Below, piece by piece: positions 42,719-53,013 of a DNA stretch of 64,000 nt (position 1 is its first letter; each line of letters begins with the position of its first letter). A model generated the notes under the pieces. That model saw nothing but the letters and a program-made list of their open reading frames with translations. It searched no databases and had not been told where the DNA came from. The stretch covers positions 16,949,001 through 17,013,000 of the forward strand of contig JAWQUS010000016.1 in assembly GCA_036365455.1 (NCBI GenBank), in the 5' to 3' direction. Source of the stretch: Macrosoma leucophasiata (lineage: Eukaryota > Arthropoda > Insecta > Lepidoptera > Hedylidae). Made by a program: the position numbers and the translations under genes.

Positions 42719-42913
42719 ACGTATCTTCACGACTGGAATCCCCGAAGCGATAGGCAGAGGTAAATGCATGCATTCAAGCATACATGCAAACACCCACGAT
42801 TCGCCAGTTACGTTTTGGCCCATGTAACAGGTGGCGAGCCTGTTGACATCACCAGGCACATTACCAAACTTCGAGGTACTGGGAAATTTCCAGAAAATGG
42901 AAAAATCCCATTA
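42719..42913 (-). mobile_element. tRNA-derived SINE (family B), truncated, next to globin exon 1
   Basis: Minus-oriented copy from the CCCCGAAGC tail block through ACATGCAAACACCCACGA and CATTACCAAACTTCGAGG to AAAATGGAAAAATCCCA; the tRNA-like head is missing. Its end lies about 45 bp before the globin start codon. Confidence 0.8.
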
Positions 42914-42959
42914 ATTTCCTCTAAAAGCAACTTACAATTTATTCTCAGTTTTAGGCACA

Positions 42960-43114
42960 ATGGGTGCTGCTTTAAACCGTATATGGTGGGGCGGAGACCC
43001 AGACTTACAAAATTCCATCACTGGATTGACACTGCGCGATGTCTACGCTGTTCAAAGATCCTGGACTATCGTTTATGCTGATCCAGGAAAATATGGTATT
43101 CAGTTATTTATAAG
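42960..43114 (+). CDS. Globin exon 1
   Basis: 155 bp, donor AAG/GTACAA, phase 2. Encodes the N-terminal extension and helices A and B. Confidence 0.9.
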
Positions 43115-46100
43115 GTACAATACATATTTTTCTTTTTATGTAGAAAATAAGCTACAGTGCTCATCAAAAAATATTGCACATCGAGCGCACGAAAGAGACA
43201 ATCGGCTAGTTTCGACTTCGTAGAGCGTTATCTCTGCTGCTAAGGTCAATGTGCTTTATTTCTTGTTGGATACTGTAATTTGATAACAGATCCACATCAC
43301 TGCCGATCCCAGGTCGGCCCTTCTTCCGGTAGTCTTCCCTAAAAGTCGAAATCACACTGTACCAGTGATTAAAATTTTAACTGCCTCAGTAACCTAGTCG
43401 TAGAAGGCCACTACTTAATCCATTACTGGTGGTAGAGCTCCAGCGAGGGAGCTCGCGGGCGTAGGCACCACCGCATTAAATAAATACTAGGAACAAATAC
43501 AAATTGTCTATGCATGCAACGCGGCTGAATAGGGTCAGTAATTCTTTTAGAGGTCAATGTATACGGTTCTTTAATCAAATCCCCGAAAACGTTCAGTCTA
43601 TCGATCAATAAATTTAATAAAGTAATGAAAGAACGTTTAAATAAATGTAATTACTATAAGACCTGTGATTATCTTAATGATAATACGTCTTGGGATTATA
43701 GCGATCGCTGCCAGGCTATTTCGTGATACTGTGATTTCGTGTATTCAGTAATTAGTATCTACTATTGTTAAGGGTTGAATAATGTGAATACCCTGGTTGA
43801 AAATGAATTCCATCTTTTATTTTGCCATATGCATATCCGGAACAGTCATGCACGCTTAAATGTCTTTGCCTTTGGCGGCGTCGTGTGGCGGGTTGCTCAC
43901 TTCCCTCTAAAATGGTCGAGGAGGGCAATGGCTGTCACATGCGTCATACTCGTGAACGGGTGCTGTTGGTGGGGACTGGTCTGTTCTGGTTTGCAGGGGC
44001 TACATCACATTTAGTAGATAGCAGTTTATTTGCATCTATGCTATGGACGTTGACATTATTTGATTTTTCACGATAATCTGTACTAGATTTAAGCTCTCAT
44101 TTAAAAGAGCTCTTACTGAGTTTGTTGGGTAGCGGAGTTCTTCTCAGTAGTGACTGCACTTGGAACTCTGCTAAGTGAATAACATTGATCTTGACGAATA
44201 AGTTTTTCTTTTTCTTCATTTATTATCATTGAAGGAATTGAAAAATTTTATGATTATTATGTTTTAACCAAGCTTAAATTCTAATTTTTAATTTACTATT
44301 AATATATGATTTTGCTTTTACTATATGTAATGGTTATTCGCTCTAGGTAGTTTATGATTTACTGACGTTTTGAAAATATCTGTAAAGATCTATTCGAAAT
44401 AATAATATTTTCTATTCTATTCTATTACCTTATAATTATACTTTCCGTTAAATGGTAGTGTTCAGCACTATCGTATTCCGGTCAGGTGGTAATGTACGGC
44501 CCTGTAATTTCCGACACAAAGAGTTCCGGTCAGGAGTAACGCATCTGCATTTTGACCTCTGGTCTTTGTGTGGATGTCTATAGATTGCAGTCAGCACTTA
44601 ACATCAATGTGAACTGCATGCTTGTTTGCTACTTTCAAAACATTAAAAAAAATTAGGTGGCGAGCTTGTTGACATCTCCGCGCACATTACCAAACTCCGA
44701 GGTACTGAGCAACTTCCAGAAAATGGAAAAATCCCAATACAATCAGATAAAGGATTTAATGCGAATGTGGATGGTTGCAGATACCCGAGAGGACCAAGAC
44801 TGACCAAATAGGTCGAGTACTGTCTGATGGTGAAAAGTCTTAGGTATCGACGTACATGTATGAAGAGAATGATGAAGGTAGATGAGGCACGGGAGGTTTG
44901 TCAGGACCGGGATATCTGGCGCTTTATACTCTCTGCCTACCCCGTTAGGGACCTGGCGTGAAGGAAGCCCTCGACCCGGGAATCGAACCCAGGATACTAG
45001 CGTAGTAGTAATGGCCTACTACCAAGCTATCTAGGCAGTTATTGTTATACATTTGGTTATAAAACTCTACTACCAATGAAAGGTGAATACGAGTAACAGC
45101 ATGATTGCTCAATACCTATCCATTGAATTCACAATTTCTTTCAGATTGTTCCGTCTTGATCCTGTCACGAAGACTTACTTCAAAATGATCAGAAACATGG
45201 ATGAGGAGCAACTATCGAAGAGTTTCCAGTTCAAAGCCCATGCCATCAATTTGATGACGTCCATCAACACGGCAGTGATAAATCTGCATCAGCCTGAGGT
45301 TGTGATTGCTTTGATGAATAAATTGGGCGAGTCGCATTCACAGAGACACGTGCACGAAAAGCATTTTAATGTGAGATAACTTCTTTACTACATTTTACAC
45401 CGGCTCTACACTCGCGTGTGACGTCGCGCCGTGAATAACGCCGTGATCTGCACGTGAACTGTGTCCCTCCACACTCGCAAAGCTTCAGTCTTGTTCACGG
45501 TTATGACGGACGACGACGCGATTTCCCTACGATGTCTTGTACGCTACTGCGAAAAACTTCGAGTATGGATGCTTTCACGTTCACGCACCGCAAAACCAAG
45601 AACGCCGACATTGATCGGGGAGCGCGAAGCATGAACGAGAAAGCGTGAACAACATTAACACTCGTGTCGCGGACTTTCGCGGCTATTCGCTGCCGTGAGT
45701 GTAGAGCCGACCTTACATTAATAATGGCAACCTATTATAAGTCCCACTACTGGGCACGAGTCTCTTCCCTTTTTGGGGGGAGGCCTGGAGCTTACTCCAC
45801 TGACTTTACAGTATCCAACTAGAAATATTACACATCGACTTTAGGAAGGAGACTTCGGATTATATCGGGTCTGTAGAGAGTTATCTCTTTCGCACCTTGC
45901 TAATGTGACGTTTGTCGATCAAGTTTTGACCAATACCGGACTATCAATGCTTGCGTAGGAGGCAGTGTGGCAGCAGAGATTAAGCTCTACGAAGTTGAAA
46001 CTAACCCATTGTCTCTTTCGAAGGCTCGGAGTCCATTATTTGTTGCGGTGCACTGTAATATGATGTTTGTTTATATCTTCTAATCTACTTGCCGCTAAAT

Positions 46101-46675
46101 GGTAGTTGTTCAACGTGTACGTGTTCCAGTCAGGTTGTTATTTAAGGCCCGGTAATTCCCGGCCCGGAGGCATAACAACTTGTTACTCATGCCTCAGGAG
46201 TGGCAACGCATGTACATTAAAATCTCTGTTTATATGTAGATGTTTATAGGTTAAAGTATTCCTTGAACCATCATCGTGAACAGTATGCTCATTTGCCACT
46301 TCGTTACATAAAAAATAAGTTTGGTTTATGTGTACATGTATAAAGCATGCAGTAGTCACTGTACAGTGACCAAAACTGCAAGTTTGTTTTCCTTAAAAAA
46401 GTTAGATAGTAATTTAAGAGTTTTTTCTTTCATACCGAAAACTGATAACGTAAAACGTATTTTTTATTTTATCAAATGATTAATTACTACTGTTATTTTT
46501 ACAGGAAGTTACAGAAGTACTGAATGATATTCTACAGAACGATATGAAGTTATCTATAGATGAACTCAACTCATGGCTGAAGTTCATTAAGTTTATATAT
46601 AAGCATATTTTCGAAACACTCAATGACAGTAATTCTAATGATATGACCAACGGGATCAAAGCAACCGACGAATGA
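42960..46675 (+). CDS. Globin (insect globin 1 type), three coding exons
   Basis: Exons 42960-43114, 45145-45370 and 46505-46675 join to 183 residues. Globins bind haem and O2; insect members are usually intracellular, often in tracheal and fat-body cells. The protein starts MGAALNRIWWGGDP, a conserved lepidopteran-looking N-terminus. QFKAHAINLM places the distal histidine at H84 (E7), and LGESHSQR places the proximal histidine at H116 (F8). A phenylalanine near F64 fits CD1. Intron 1 is phase 2 after FIR (helix B, position B12.2). Intron 2 is phase 0 after EKHFN (position G7.0). These are the two ancestral globin intron sites. The G and H helices follow (EVTEVLNDIL ... LKFIKFIYKHIFETL), then a short polar tail. 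A TTCTCAG 14-20 bp before the ATG could be the acceptor of a 5' untranslated intron. No defect was seen. Confidence 0.92.
43150..43262 (-). repeat. Family H repeat, partial, minus
   Basis: ACAGTGCTCATCAAAAAATA, GAAAGAGACAATCGGCTAGT, CGACTTCGTAGAGCG and TCTCTGCTGC are the reverse of the 3' part of 62650-62945. In globin intron 1. Confidence 0.65.
43424..43484 (-). repeat. Family A fragment, minus
   Basis: TTACTGGTGGTAGAGCTCC to GCGTAGGCACCACCGCATTA, truncated by the LINE that follows. Confidence 0.8.
43500..44424 (+). pseudogene. 5'-truncated jockey/CR1-type LINE 3' end
   Basis: Two frames resemble the C-terminus of the LINE at 36289-38138: RLNRVSNSFRGQCIRFFNQIP, and after a stop/shift near 43610, NKFNKVMKERLNKCNYY and CDYLNDNTSWDY. 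The 3' UTR has the counterpart block CTTGGAACTCTGCTAAGTGA, and the element ends in a TTCTA run at 44410-44425. It is in globin intron 1. Confidence 0.75.
44443..44654 (-). repeat. Family A repeat, minus
   Basis: AAATGGTAGTGTTCAGCACT, TTCCGGTCAGGTGGTAATGT, TGCATTTTGACCTCTGGTC and GTGAACTGCATGCTTG, then an A run. In globin intron 1. Confidence 0.85.
44655..45040 (-). mobile_element. Family B SINE split by a family F LINE end
   Basis: SINE body at 44655-44771 and head with box B at 44965-45040 (GGGAATCGAACCCAGGATAC, CTATCTAGGCAGTT). Between them is a plus-strand family F fragment (44772-44964) coding in part for [21 protein letters not shown] residues and ending GTTAGGGACCTGGCGTGAAG. Confidence 0.75.
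45145..45370 (+). CDS. Globin exon 2
   Basis: 226 bp, acceptor TTTCAG, donor AAT/GTGAGA, phase 0. Carries both haem-pocket histidines. Confidence 0.9.
45722..46075. repeat. Family G scrap followed by family H repeat
   Basis: CGAGTCTCTTCCC and AGGCCTGGAGCTTACTCCAC are family G (45722-45800). From 45805, AGTATCCAACTAGAAATATT, GGAAGGAGACTTCGG, TATCTCTTTCGCACC and GGACTATCAATGC match 62650-62945. In globin intron 2. Confidence 0.7.
46083..46312 (-). repeat. Diverged family A copy, minus
   Basis: CTTGCCGCTAAATGGTAGTT, TGTTCCAGTCAGG, GCCTCAGGAGTGGCAACGCA and TTGCCACTTCGTTACATAA are in reverse family order. In globin intron 2. Confidence 0.7.
46505..46675 (+). CDS. Globin exon 3
   Basis: 171 bp including TGA, acceptor TTTTTACAG. 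Encodes helices G and H and the end NGIKATDE. AATAAA-type signals follow at about 46751. Confidence 0.88.
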   Translation, partial: EVTEVLNDILQNDMKLSIDELNSWLKFIKFIYKHIFETLNDSNSNDMTNGIKATDE

Positions 46676-46809
46676 GGAGATGATATCGGAAAAATAACAA
46701 ATAATCTATTAATGACAGAAACATACAATACTTACTTTATCGATTGACATAATAAAATAAAGGTACTAGACTTATTGTGACATTTTCCCAACATTTTATA
46801 AAAATTAAA

Positions 46810-47135
46810 AACGTAAACGTAACTTCGCGCCTGTAGTCCCCGAAGGGGTAGGCAGAGGTAGATACATACATTCAAGCATACGAGTCCATGCAAACACCCA
46901 CGATTCGCCGGTTACGTTATTGGCCCATGTAACAGGTGGCGAGCCTGTTGACATCTCCGGCCACATTACCAAACTTCGAGGTACTGAGAAATTTCCAGAA
47001 AATGGAAAAAGCCCAATATAACCAGAGATAAAGGACTTTACACCCTTATCTCTGATAACCCCCTACCCGGGAATCGAACCCAGGACCTCAGCGTAGTAGT
47101 AGTGGCCTGCTACCCCTAGGCTACCGAGGCAGTTT
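46810..47135 (-). mobile_element. Family B SINE, near complete, 11-bp target duplication
   Basis: TAAAAATTAAA occurs at 46799-46809 and 47136-47146. The minus strand starts CTGCCTCGGTAGCCTAGGGG and has box B GGGTTCGATTCCCGGGTAGG. It lies about 135 bp past the globin stop codon. Confidence 0.9.
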
Positions 47136-47146
47136 TAAAAATTAAA

Positions 47147-47923
47147 GATTAAAGACAAATGGAAAGATTACATTTTGTGATGATAGAATGAATTTATTCT
47201 TTGAGTAGTCATTCAGAATAATTTTGACTTCTATTGGATAAGTCTTAGTAGGAATATTATCTTGAGAGAATACGAGAAGGTATAAGAGATAATTTTCAAA
47301 TTCAAGGCTGTGTTAGAGAGGAATTATGTATATAATTTGATGTCAAAACTAAATTACAGTAATTGATGTTAAAAAAGTGCCTTACTTATCCAAAATTAAG
47401 TAATTATTTAACAAAAGCGCATTACTCATGATAATAGGCGGAACTTCGCGGTCCAGTGCACAGAACAATGTGTAGGTACTAGTGATGTACGTACATATTT
47501 AAATAGATACCAAGTTTATCAAGCACCTTTTTGGACGAGATGACGTTATTTCAAGGCTAGGTTTAATCACCTAGTTTTGTTATTTCTTAAAAAGGACTGA
47601 ATACGTAACTGCTTGTCTATAGACATAAATAGTACATAGCTGTTTGATTTGAATTTAATGAGAGACATAATTTTATCAAAAGATACCTAATCGAACACGC
47701 GTCGTTCACGTTGCCGAAGAATCATAAACATCCTAAAGACATTGCATTTCTTCTGCAGCTTGAAAACTAGATGTCAAAGCAGATACATTGTCGCTCCTAA
47801 GGCATAAGATATTTTTCCTCTGAACTCGATAGTGCTGAACGGTTCAACACTACAATTTGGGTATGTAAGTCGGTACCTACGTTGGCAATATGGTGATCCG
47901 TCTTACCTAAGGATTAATTCCAT
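47147..47923. other. No gene recognised
   Basis: AT-rich, with a faint family A-like trace at about 47750-47870. Confidence 0.4.
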
Positions 47924-48082
47924 GACCATGAAGGGTTACATAGTATCAAGTAATATTAGACTGGATGTTTACCATTATCACTTTTAAACAACACGTAAAA
48001 ACACGACGAACAAACGTGTTGGTTAAGAGTGATACAAACATCCAGTCTAATATTACTTGATACTATGTAACCCTTCGTGGTC
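47924..48082. mobile_element. 159-bp foldback MITE with 47-bp arms
   Basis: GACCATGAAGGGTTACATAG...GGATGTTT (47924-47970) pairs with 48036-48082 with one mismatch. The 65-bp centre holds a second inverted pair (ATTATCACTTTTAAACAACACG and its diverged complement). Confidence 0.88.
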
Positions 48083-48897
48083 AACACTTTTAAGAACTGA
48101 CTTTCAAACCATAAATAAAATTTTGAGGTACACACAATACGTATGAATGATAAAACTATGTTAGCTGTTTTCGAAATATGTTTTATCTATCTCAACTAGT
48201 AACTGACTGATCGGTTCTGACGAGAACCGTAAAAAGTGTGGTACATAATTTCCTTTTGTATACAGAATAAACTATTAAGAATAGGTACTTGTACTATAAG
48301 CTTCTCCTACGTTCCACTTTCACGTTCTATTTTGTCAAGATACAAATAAAGTAATTCAGCTTACCTACTAGAACATCACTAGTATTCACTAGTTCAACAC
48401 TAGAAACGACATGCGACCAGAGTCAGATTAGAGACAGCTGCATGAAGGAGGTGTCAAAGTCAGGCAGTGCACTCACATTTAATTACAACGCATTTTTTAA
48501 AATTAGTTAACTGTTAGTCTAAGATCCGAACCTAGGTCGACCTTCACCTATCTGTATACTGAATGAAACATTGTTTTTATCAAATTTCATACTATCACGT
48601 CTTGCATGTACTGCCTATCAAAATATGTTCAAGTAGTCAGAGGCCTAAGTTGTTTTGCCTGCGCAGGCAAATTTTAGCTATCTAGCTATCACTGTTTATG
48701 AGATACAGCCTGGTGACAGACCGACGGACGGAGAGAGAGACAGACAGCGGAGGATTAGTAATAGGGTCCGTTGTTACCATTTTATGTACGGAAACCTAAA
48801 TAGATAGAAGATAGATACAGAATAATCTAAAAATATTCGATATGACTTTAAATTGACGTAACTTTTTTATTGATTTACATGAAACAAACACTAAATC
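48083..48897. other. No gene recognised
   Basis: Holds a retroelement tail at about 48665-48800 (GATACAGCCTGGTGACAGAC, GATTAGTAATAGGGTCCG) and AT-rich sequence. Confidence 0.45.
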
Positions 48898-49096
48898 ACA
48901 CCGCGGTCACACCGCCAAAATTGCATACAAACGCTTAATTTGTTCTCTATTACACTGAAATCATTCAATGACGTATATATACACGTGCACCTGTGTGCGT
49001 AGCACGTAGAGAATACCAAACGTCGCCCATAAGAGGGGAGGAGGTTGGGTGAGGCGGAGAAATCGGGCGGGACGTCTGAGTGTCCATTCTATACAT
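48898..49096 (+). repeat. ~180-bp dispersed repeat, copy 2
   Basis: Partner of 541-722, same orientation, 48 kb away. Confidence 0.7.
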
Positions 49097-49540
49097 ATTC
49101 TCTGACTAAATGCTAAGTGAAACTTACCATAATAATAATTTCCATAATATATTACTATCCAACCCGAACACGATAATACGTAACTACCAGATAGCGGCAT
49201 ATAGATCAGGTGATGAAATTATGCCTACATCCACGAGCAAAAGACACAGGAGCTCTGCCACCCGCGAATATGCCATCTTGCTTGCAAAATAAATACATAT
49301 GGTTTCAATAAGACCATCTGTTTCTTGTGTTAAAAATATTTACAAACATGTTCACAAACATGGACACTTAATTTTCACAAGACTTTACTAATCAAATGAA
49401 CAACATTATTACCTACTATTTAGCACGCCAGCGACGAGTTTGTATTGCACAATAACTGAATAACCAAAAAAAATGCAAATCATGTTGAGCAAAAATAAAA
49501 ATAGCGAGTGAAATAATAAGCGATTCCGATTGTCCTATTA

Positions 49541-49849
49541 CTACTAATCTTCATCATCCCTCCCTCCGCGCGAACGCAAAGGAGGGAGGGATGGTTCGGG
49601 GATTGAGGCGAATCCTCGTACCCCGGGCCTATCTGCCCCCTGAAACGTCGGGGGCGTGGTCCTAAATGGGGATTGTGACACGCGGAGAAACTCGCTAAGG
49701 GAGGTCATATACACACATTTTTTTTGTTTTTTTTTTCTGTTTGTTTTTTTTTGTAAGTTTTTTTGCCCATTTAAAACATTTTGTATTTTTTTAAATATTT
49801 TTTTCGGGCATATTTTTTTCTCCCCCTCAGCTATTCCCCCGCGTGCCGC
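49541..49849 (-). mobile_element. Unrecognised 309-bp retroposed segment with 11-bp target duplication
   Basis: TTGTCCTATTA flanks it at 49530-49540 and 49850-49860. The left edge (TCATCATCCC) looks like the (ATG)n-tail of a minus-strand LINE. The segment holds a CCCTCCCTCC/GGAGGGAGGG hairpin (49558-49590), a G+C-rich half and a long T-rich half (49715-49825). I do not recognise the parent. Confidence 0.65.
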
Positions 49850-49999
49850 TTGTCCTATTATAGTAGGACCATATTAGGCTTCTAAACATATCGAACTATT
49901 TCCAAAACTAAAGTGTAAATTGACCGAGACTTATGCAATGTTCGTGGTAAACAATTTTCACAGATTATATTCATATATTCTACATATATTTATTTATTT

Positions 50000-50284
50000 T
50001 ATTTAATGGAAGTGGCAAACAAGCATGCAGTTCACATTGAAGTTAAGTGATGACTGCAGCCTATAGACACCCACACTAAGACCAAAGTCGAAATGCAGAT
50101 GCGTTACCACTCCTGAGGCCTAAGGTGTTATTTATGCCTCTGTGACGGAAATTACAGGGACATACATTACCACCTGACCGGTACACGATAGTACTGAACA
50201 CAACCGTTTAGTGGCAGATAAATTCGGTAATGCGGTGGAGCCTACGCCCTCAAGCTCCTACACAGAAACTCTACCACCCGTAAA
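50000..50284 (+). repeat. Family A repeat
   Basis: AATGGAAGTGGCAAACAAGC to AAACTCTACCACCCGTAAA, with a small duplication in GTTATTTATGCC. Confidence 0.85.
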
Positions 50285-50480
50285 ATGGTCCAGCGATGTG
50301 AGGCGACCGCTTGATTCGAAGGGTCTCGGGTTCGATCCCCGAACCGGGACAAATATTTGTATGGCCTACAGATATTTGTTTCGGGTCTGGGTGTTTGTAT
50401 ATGTGTTGTATCTGTGCAACGGCACCCCCACGACACAGGTTCATACCTAATGTGTGAGTGTAAGCGTATTTTATTTATTT
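50285..50480 (+). mobile_element. tRNA-derived SINE (family I), plus
   Basis: GCGATGTGAGGCGACCGCTT then box B GGGTTCGATCCCCGAACCGG, followed by ACAAATATTTGTATGGCCTA, GTTTCGGGTCTGGGTGTTTG and a (TTTA)n end. The inverted copy is at 61246-61410. Confidence 0.75.
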
Positions 50481-50689
50481 ATTTATTTTATTATGAAATA
50501 GACATCAATATATTGAGAATATTTCTTGAACATTTAATTTTCTTGAGTTTGCCTTGAGACATTCTTTCATTTGTTTTATTCATCATTCTTTAAAATTTAT
50601 GTAATATTTAAGGTATATGTTTATATATTTTATATATTTATTTAAGTATGTATTTGTTTGTATGTATATATTTATTTTTGCTATTCTCG

Positions 50690-50930
50690 TTTGTAAGTTT
50701 ATTTATAATTTGTATAATAAAATACTTGTATGAATTTATTTGAAATTTTGATCTTAGTATTTTTTTATTTTTTATTTCTCTTTGTTTTTCTTCTTGGTCT
50801 CTCACTGCACCTCAGTAAAATTCTCACCACTACCCGAAGGTTGACTGGTAGAGAATGCTTTTTAGCATTAAGTCCGCCACGTGTACCAATTTGTGCAAGA
50901 AAGTTTAAATAAATAAATAAATAAATATAT
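50690..50930 (+). repeat. LINE 3' end with (AAAT)n tail
   Basis: AAGGTTGACTGGTAGAGAAT, TTTAGCATTAAGTCCGCC and GTTTAAATAAATAAATAAAT. Related ends are at 53515-53605 (plus) and 55428-55510 (minus). Confidence 0.65.
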
Positions 50931-50934
50931 ATAT

Positions 50935-51178
50935 ATAAATCAATTGCTGTTCGTTCGTCTCGCTAAAACTCTAGAACGGCTTTACCGATTTGGCTAATTT
51001 TGGTTTTGAATGATTTTTGGAAGTCCAGGGAAGGTTTATAAGAAAATATGAAGGAATTGAAGGGAAATAGTAAAAACCTCAATTTCATTTTCCCATACAA
51101 ATAGTCCCGTATCATCAAACCTTTGACACATTATTTCATTCTCAGGCAATACGAAGTTTTCCGGGTCAGCTAGTGTAA
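50935..51178 (+). repeat. Retroelement tail repeat
   Basis: GTTCGTCTCGCTAAAACTC, GAACGGCTTTACCGATTTGG, CTTTGACACATTATTTCATTC-like blocks, and ACGAAGTTTTCCGGGTCAGC at the end. This is a variant of a common nonautonomous tail. Confidence 0.5.
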
Positions 51179-51333
51179 TATAATATATGCCTTATCCACG
51201 CGCTATTCGCAACGTCAATAAGAAGGGGAAATAAAACTCCAGTCGTGCGACATTCATTCTTTTGTTTACCCGTAAAGATGGCGACTAACAGATCACAAGC
51301 TGGCCATAGCCGTAGAATTAACCTTGCTAAACA

Positions 51334-51570
51334 TTCATCGTTTCAGCCAAAAGACGTCCAGACGCCCACTGCTGAACAAAGGCCTCCCCCTAAGATTGCC
51401 ACAACGAACGGTCCTGGGCCGCCCTCACAACAAGCGATCTTCACAAGGTTTCAGGTTGGTCCATCTTGCAGGATCATGCATGTATGAATGATGAATGTAG
51501 ATGAGGCACGGGAGGTGTGTCTGGCACTCCACACTCTCTGCCTACCCCGTTAGGGACCTGGCGTGAATAT
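51334..51570. repeat. RTE tail fragment joined to a family F LINE end
   Basis: 51334-51481 (minus): TTTCAGCCAAAAGACGTCCA, GCCACAACGAACGGTCCTGG with a small duplication (CAGACGCC) and deletions. 51482-51570 (plus): GATGAGGCACGGGAGG, CTACCCCGTTAGGGACCTGG. Confidence 0.7.
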
Positions 51571-51654
51571 ACATACAGATAAACATAAAGTACCCATGTG
51601 TATAAGTGGATTTTTCCCTGATAGTACAGGAACAAGGAAATTCGTTCACAGAGC

Positions 51655-52140
51655 GGTCGTTTTTAGAGTTCCGTAGCCTACAATGAACCCTTATAGTTTC
51701 GCTATGTCCGTTCGTCCGTTCGTCCGTCCGTTTATCCGCAGCTATGCTCGGAGACTTTTAGAACTAGAAAGCTGTAATTTGACACGAATATAGGTACATA
51801 TTAGATATGCGGCAAAAGTCGTCCAAAAATCTGCATTTTGATCACTGGATTTGTGCAAATGTCTATATAGGCTGCAGTCGTTAACATTCATGTGAACTGC
51901 ATAATGCTACGCTGCGGTTGATTCAATCCCCGATCGGGTGAGCGCGAGTGTTTGTTTTTTCATCTTTCGGCAGTTCCCCTATGCCATACGTGGAGCTAGA
52001 TAATGTGCTCGAAGAATGTCAATAGGTGCGCCACCTATTACAAGAAACATTCTCCCGTCAGAGAGCACGTAAAGTCCTTTCGGAAAGTTAAAGTCATGTC
52101 GGATTGCCGCCCCGCCGAGCTATGAGAGTGAGGAAATAGG
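51655..52140. repeat. Mixed repeat debris
   Basis: 51655-51810 is a tail repeat (GTTCGTCCGTTCGTCCGTCC). 51829-51905 is a diverged minus family A fragment. 51906-52140 resembles a diverged SINE (GATTCAATCCCCGATCGGGT, GTCAATAGGTGCGCCACCTA). Confidence 0.45.
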
Positions 52141-52609
52141 AAGTTTATAATATCTCCTGCGCAACTTATATCTATCTCTTTTTTTACTCTCCGTTTAAAG
52201 AGCTTGGTCAAAGACCATGACGCTCTATACTAGTACACAGTTCTCTCTCTAGTGAACTACTAGACTCGACAAAAAAATTGTTTACCGTGACCGATATTCG
52301 GCCTGGGGGACGTTTTACTTCGAACAAAACATCACTGGCGAATGATAGGTGTTTGCATGTTTGCGTGAATGTGTGCATTCATCTCTACCTATGCCATGGG
52401 GCAGGTTACGTTATTATTAACAAATTTAAGCTATAACAGCCAAAGGCGGACCATCTGTTGAAAAACGTTTGATGAAATGGCTTCTAAATTGTCCCTCACC
52501 CATGACAGAGCTGATTATGCCGGCCAGTAAGTAATTTACTTTATTCGATCGTTTCCTACACTAAGACCTTGCTGTACTACCAGCGTTTCCTCAGCCTAAT
52601 GATTGATGT

Positions 52610-53013
52610 GTTTTTAGGCTTTCGCTAGTTATACTCATTAAAATTAAACTATTTTTACGGCTTTGAAAGGATTTGAAGCGCGCATAGCCCCGCGGGCGCG
52701 TTCGGTTAGTGTGATGGGTGACCACTAGTGGCAAATTAAATGCTTCCGTGCTTCGGAGGGCACGTTAAGCCGTCGGTCACGGTTGCTATCGATAGATAGC
52801 AGTTGTTAAACATCGGGCTTATGGGCGGTTTGAAAACATCCGATAGCGGGTTGGCCACTAGCGCTCCAACCTCCAACAATCCGCATTGGAGCAGCGCGGT
52901 GGAGTAAACTGCAAGCCTCCCCTCCAAAAAAGGGGAGAGACTCGTGCCCAGCAGTGAGACGTCTAATGGGTTGCCATTATTATATTACGGATTTATCTCG
53001 GGTATAAGATATT
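52610..53013. mobile_element. Penelope fragment interrupted by a family G repeat
   Basis: ATTAAACTATTTTTACGG (to 52660) and ATTTATCTCGGGTATAAG (from 52991) are continuous in the fragment at 38815-38860. The 324-bp family G copy between them (52661-52984, minus) is flanked by TTACGG at 52655-52660 and 52985-52990. Confidence 0.75.

Noticed and set aside
43775..44076. Two overlapping frames rich in Cys and Trp
   Set aside because: They lie in globin intron 1 within the 3' end of a dead LINE.
49656..49877. 73-codon Phe-rich frame
   Set aside because: It is a translation of the T-rich half of the retroposed segment at 49541-49849.
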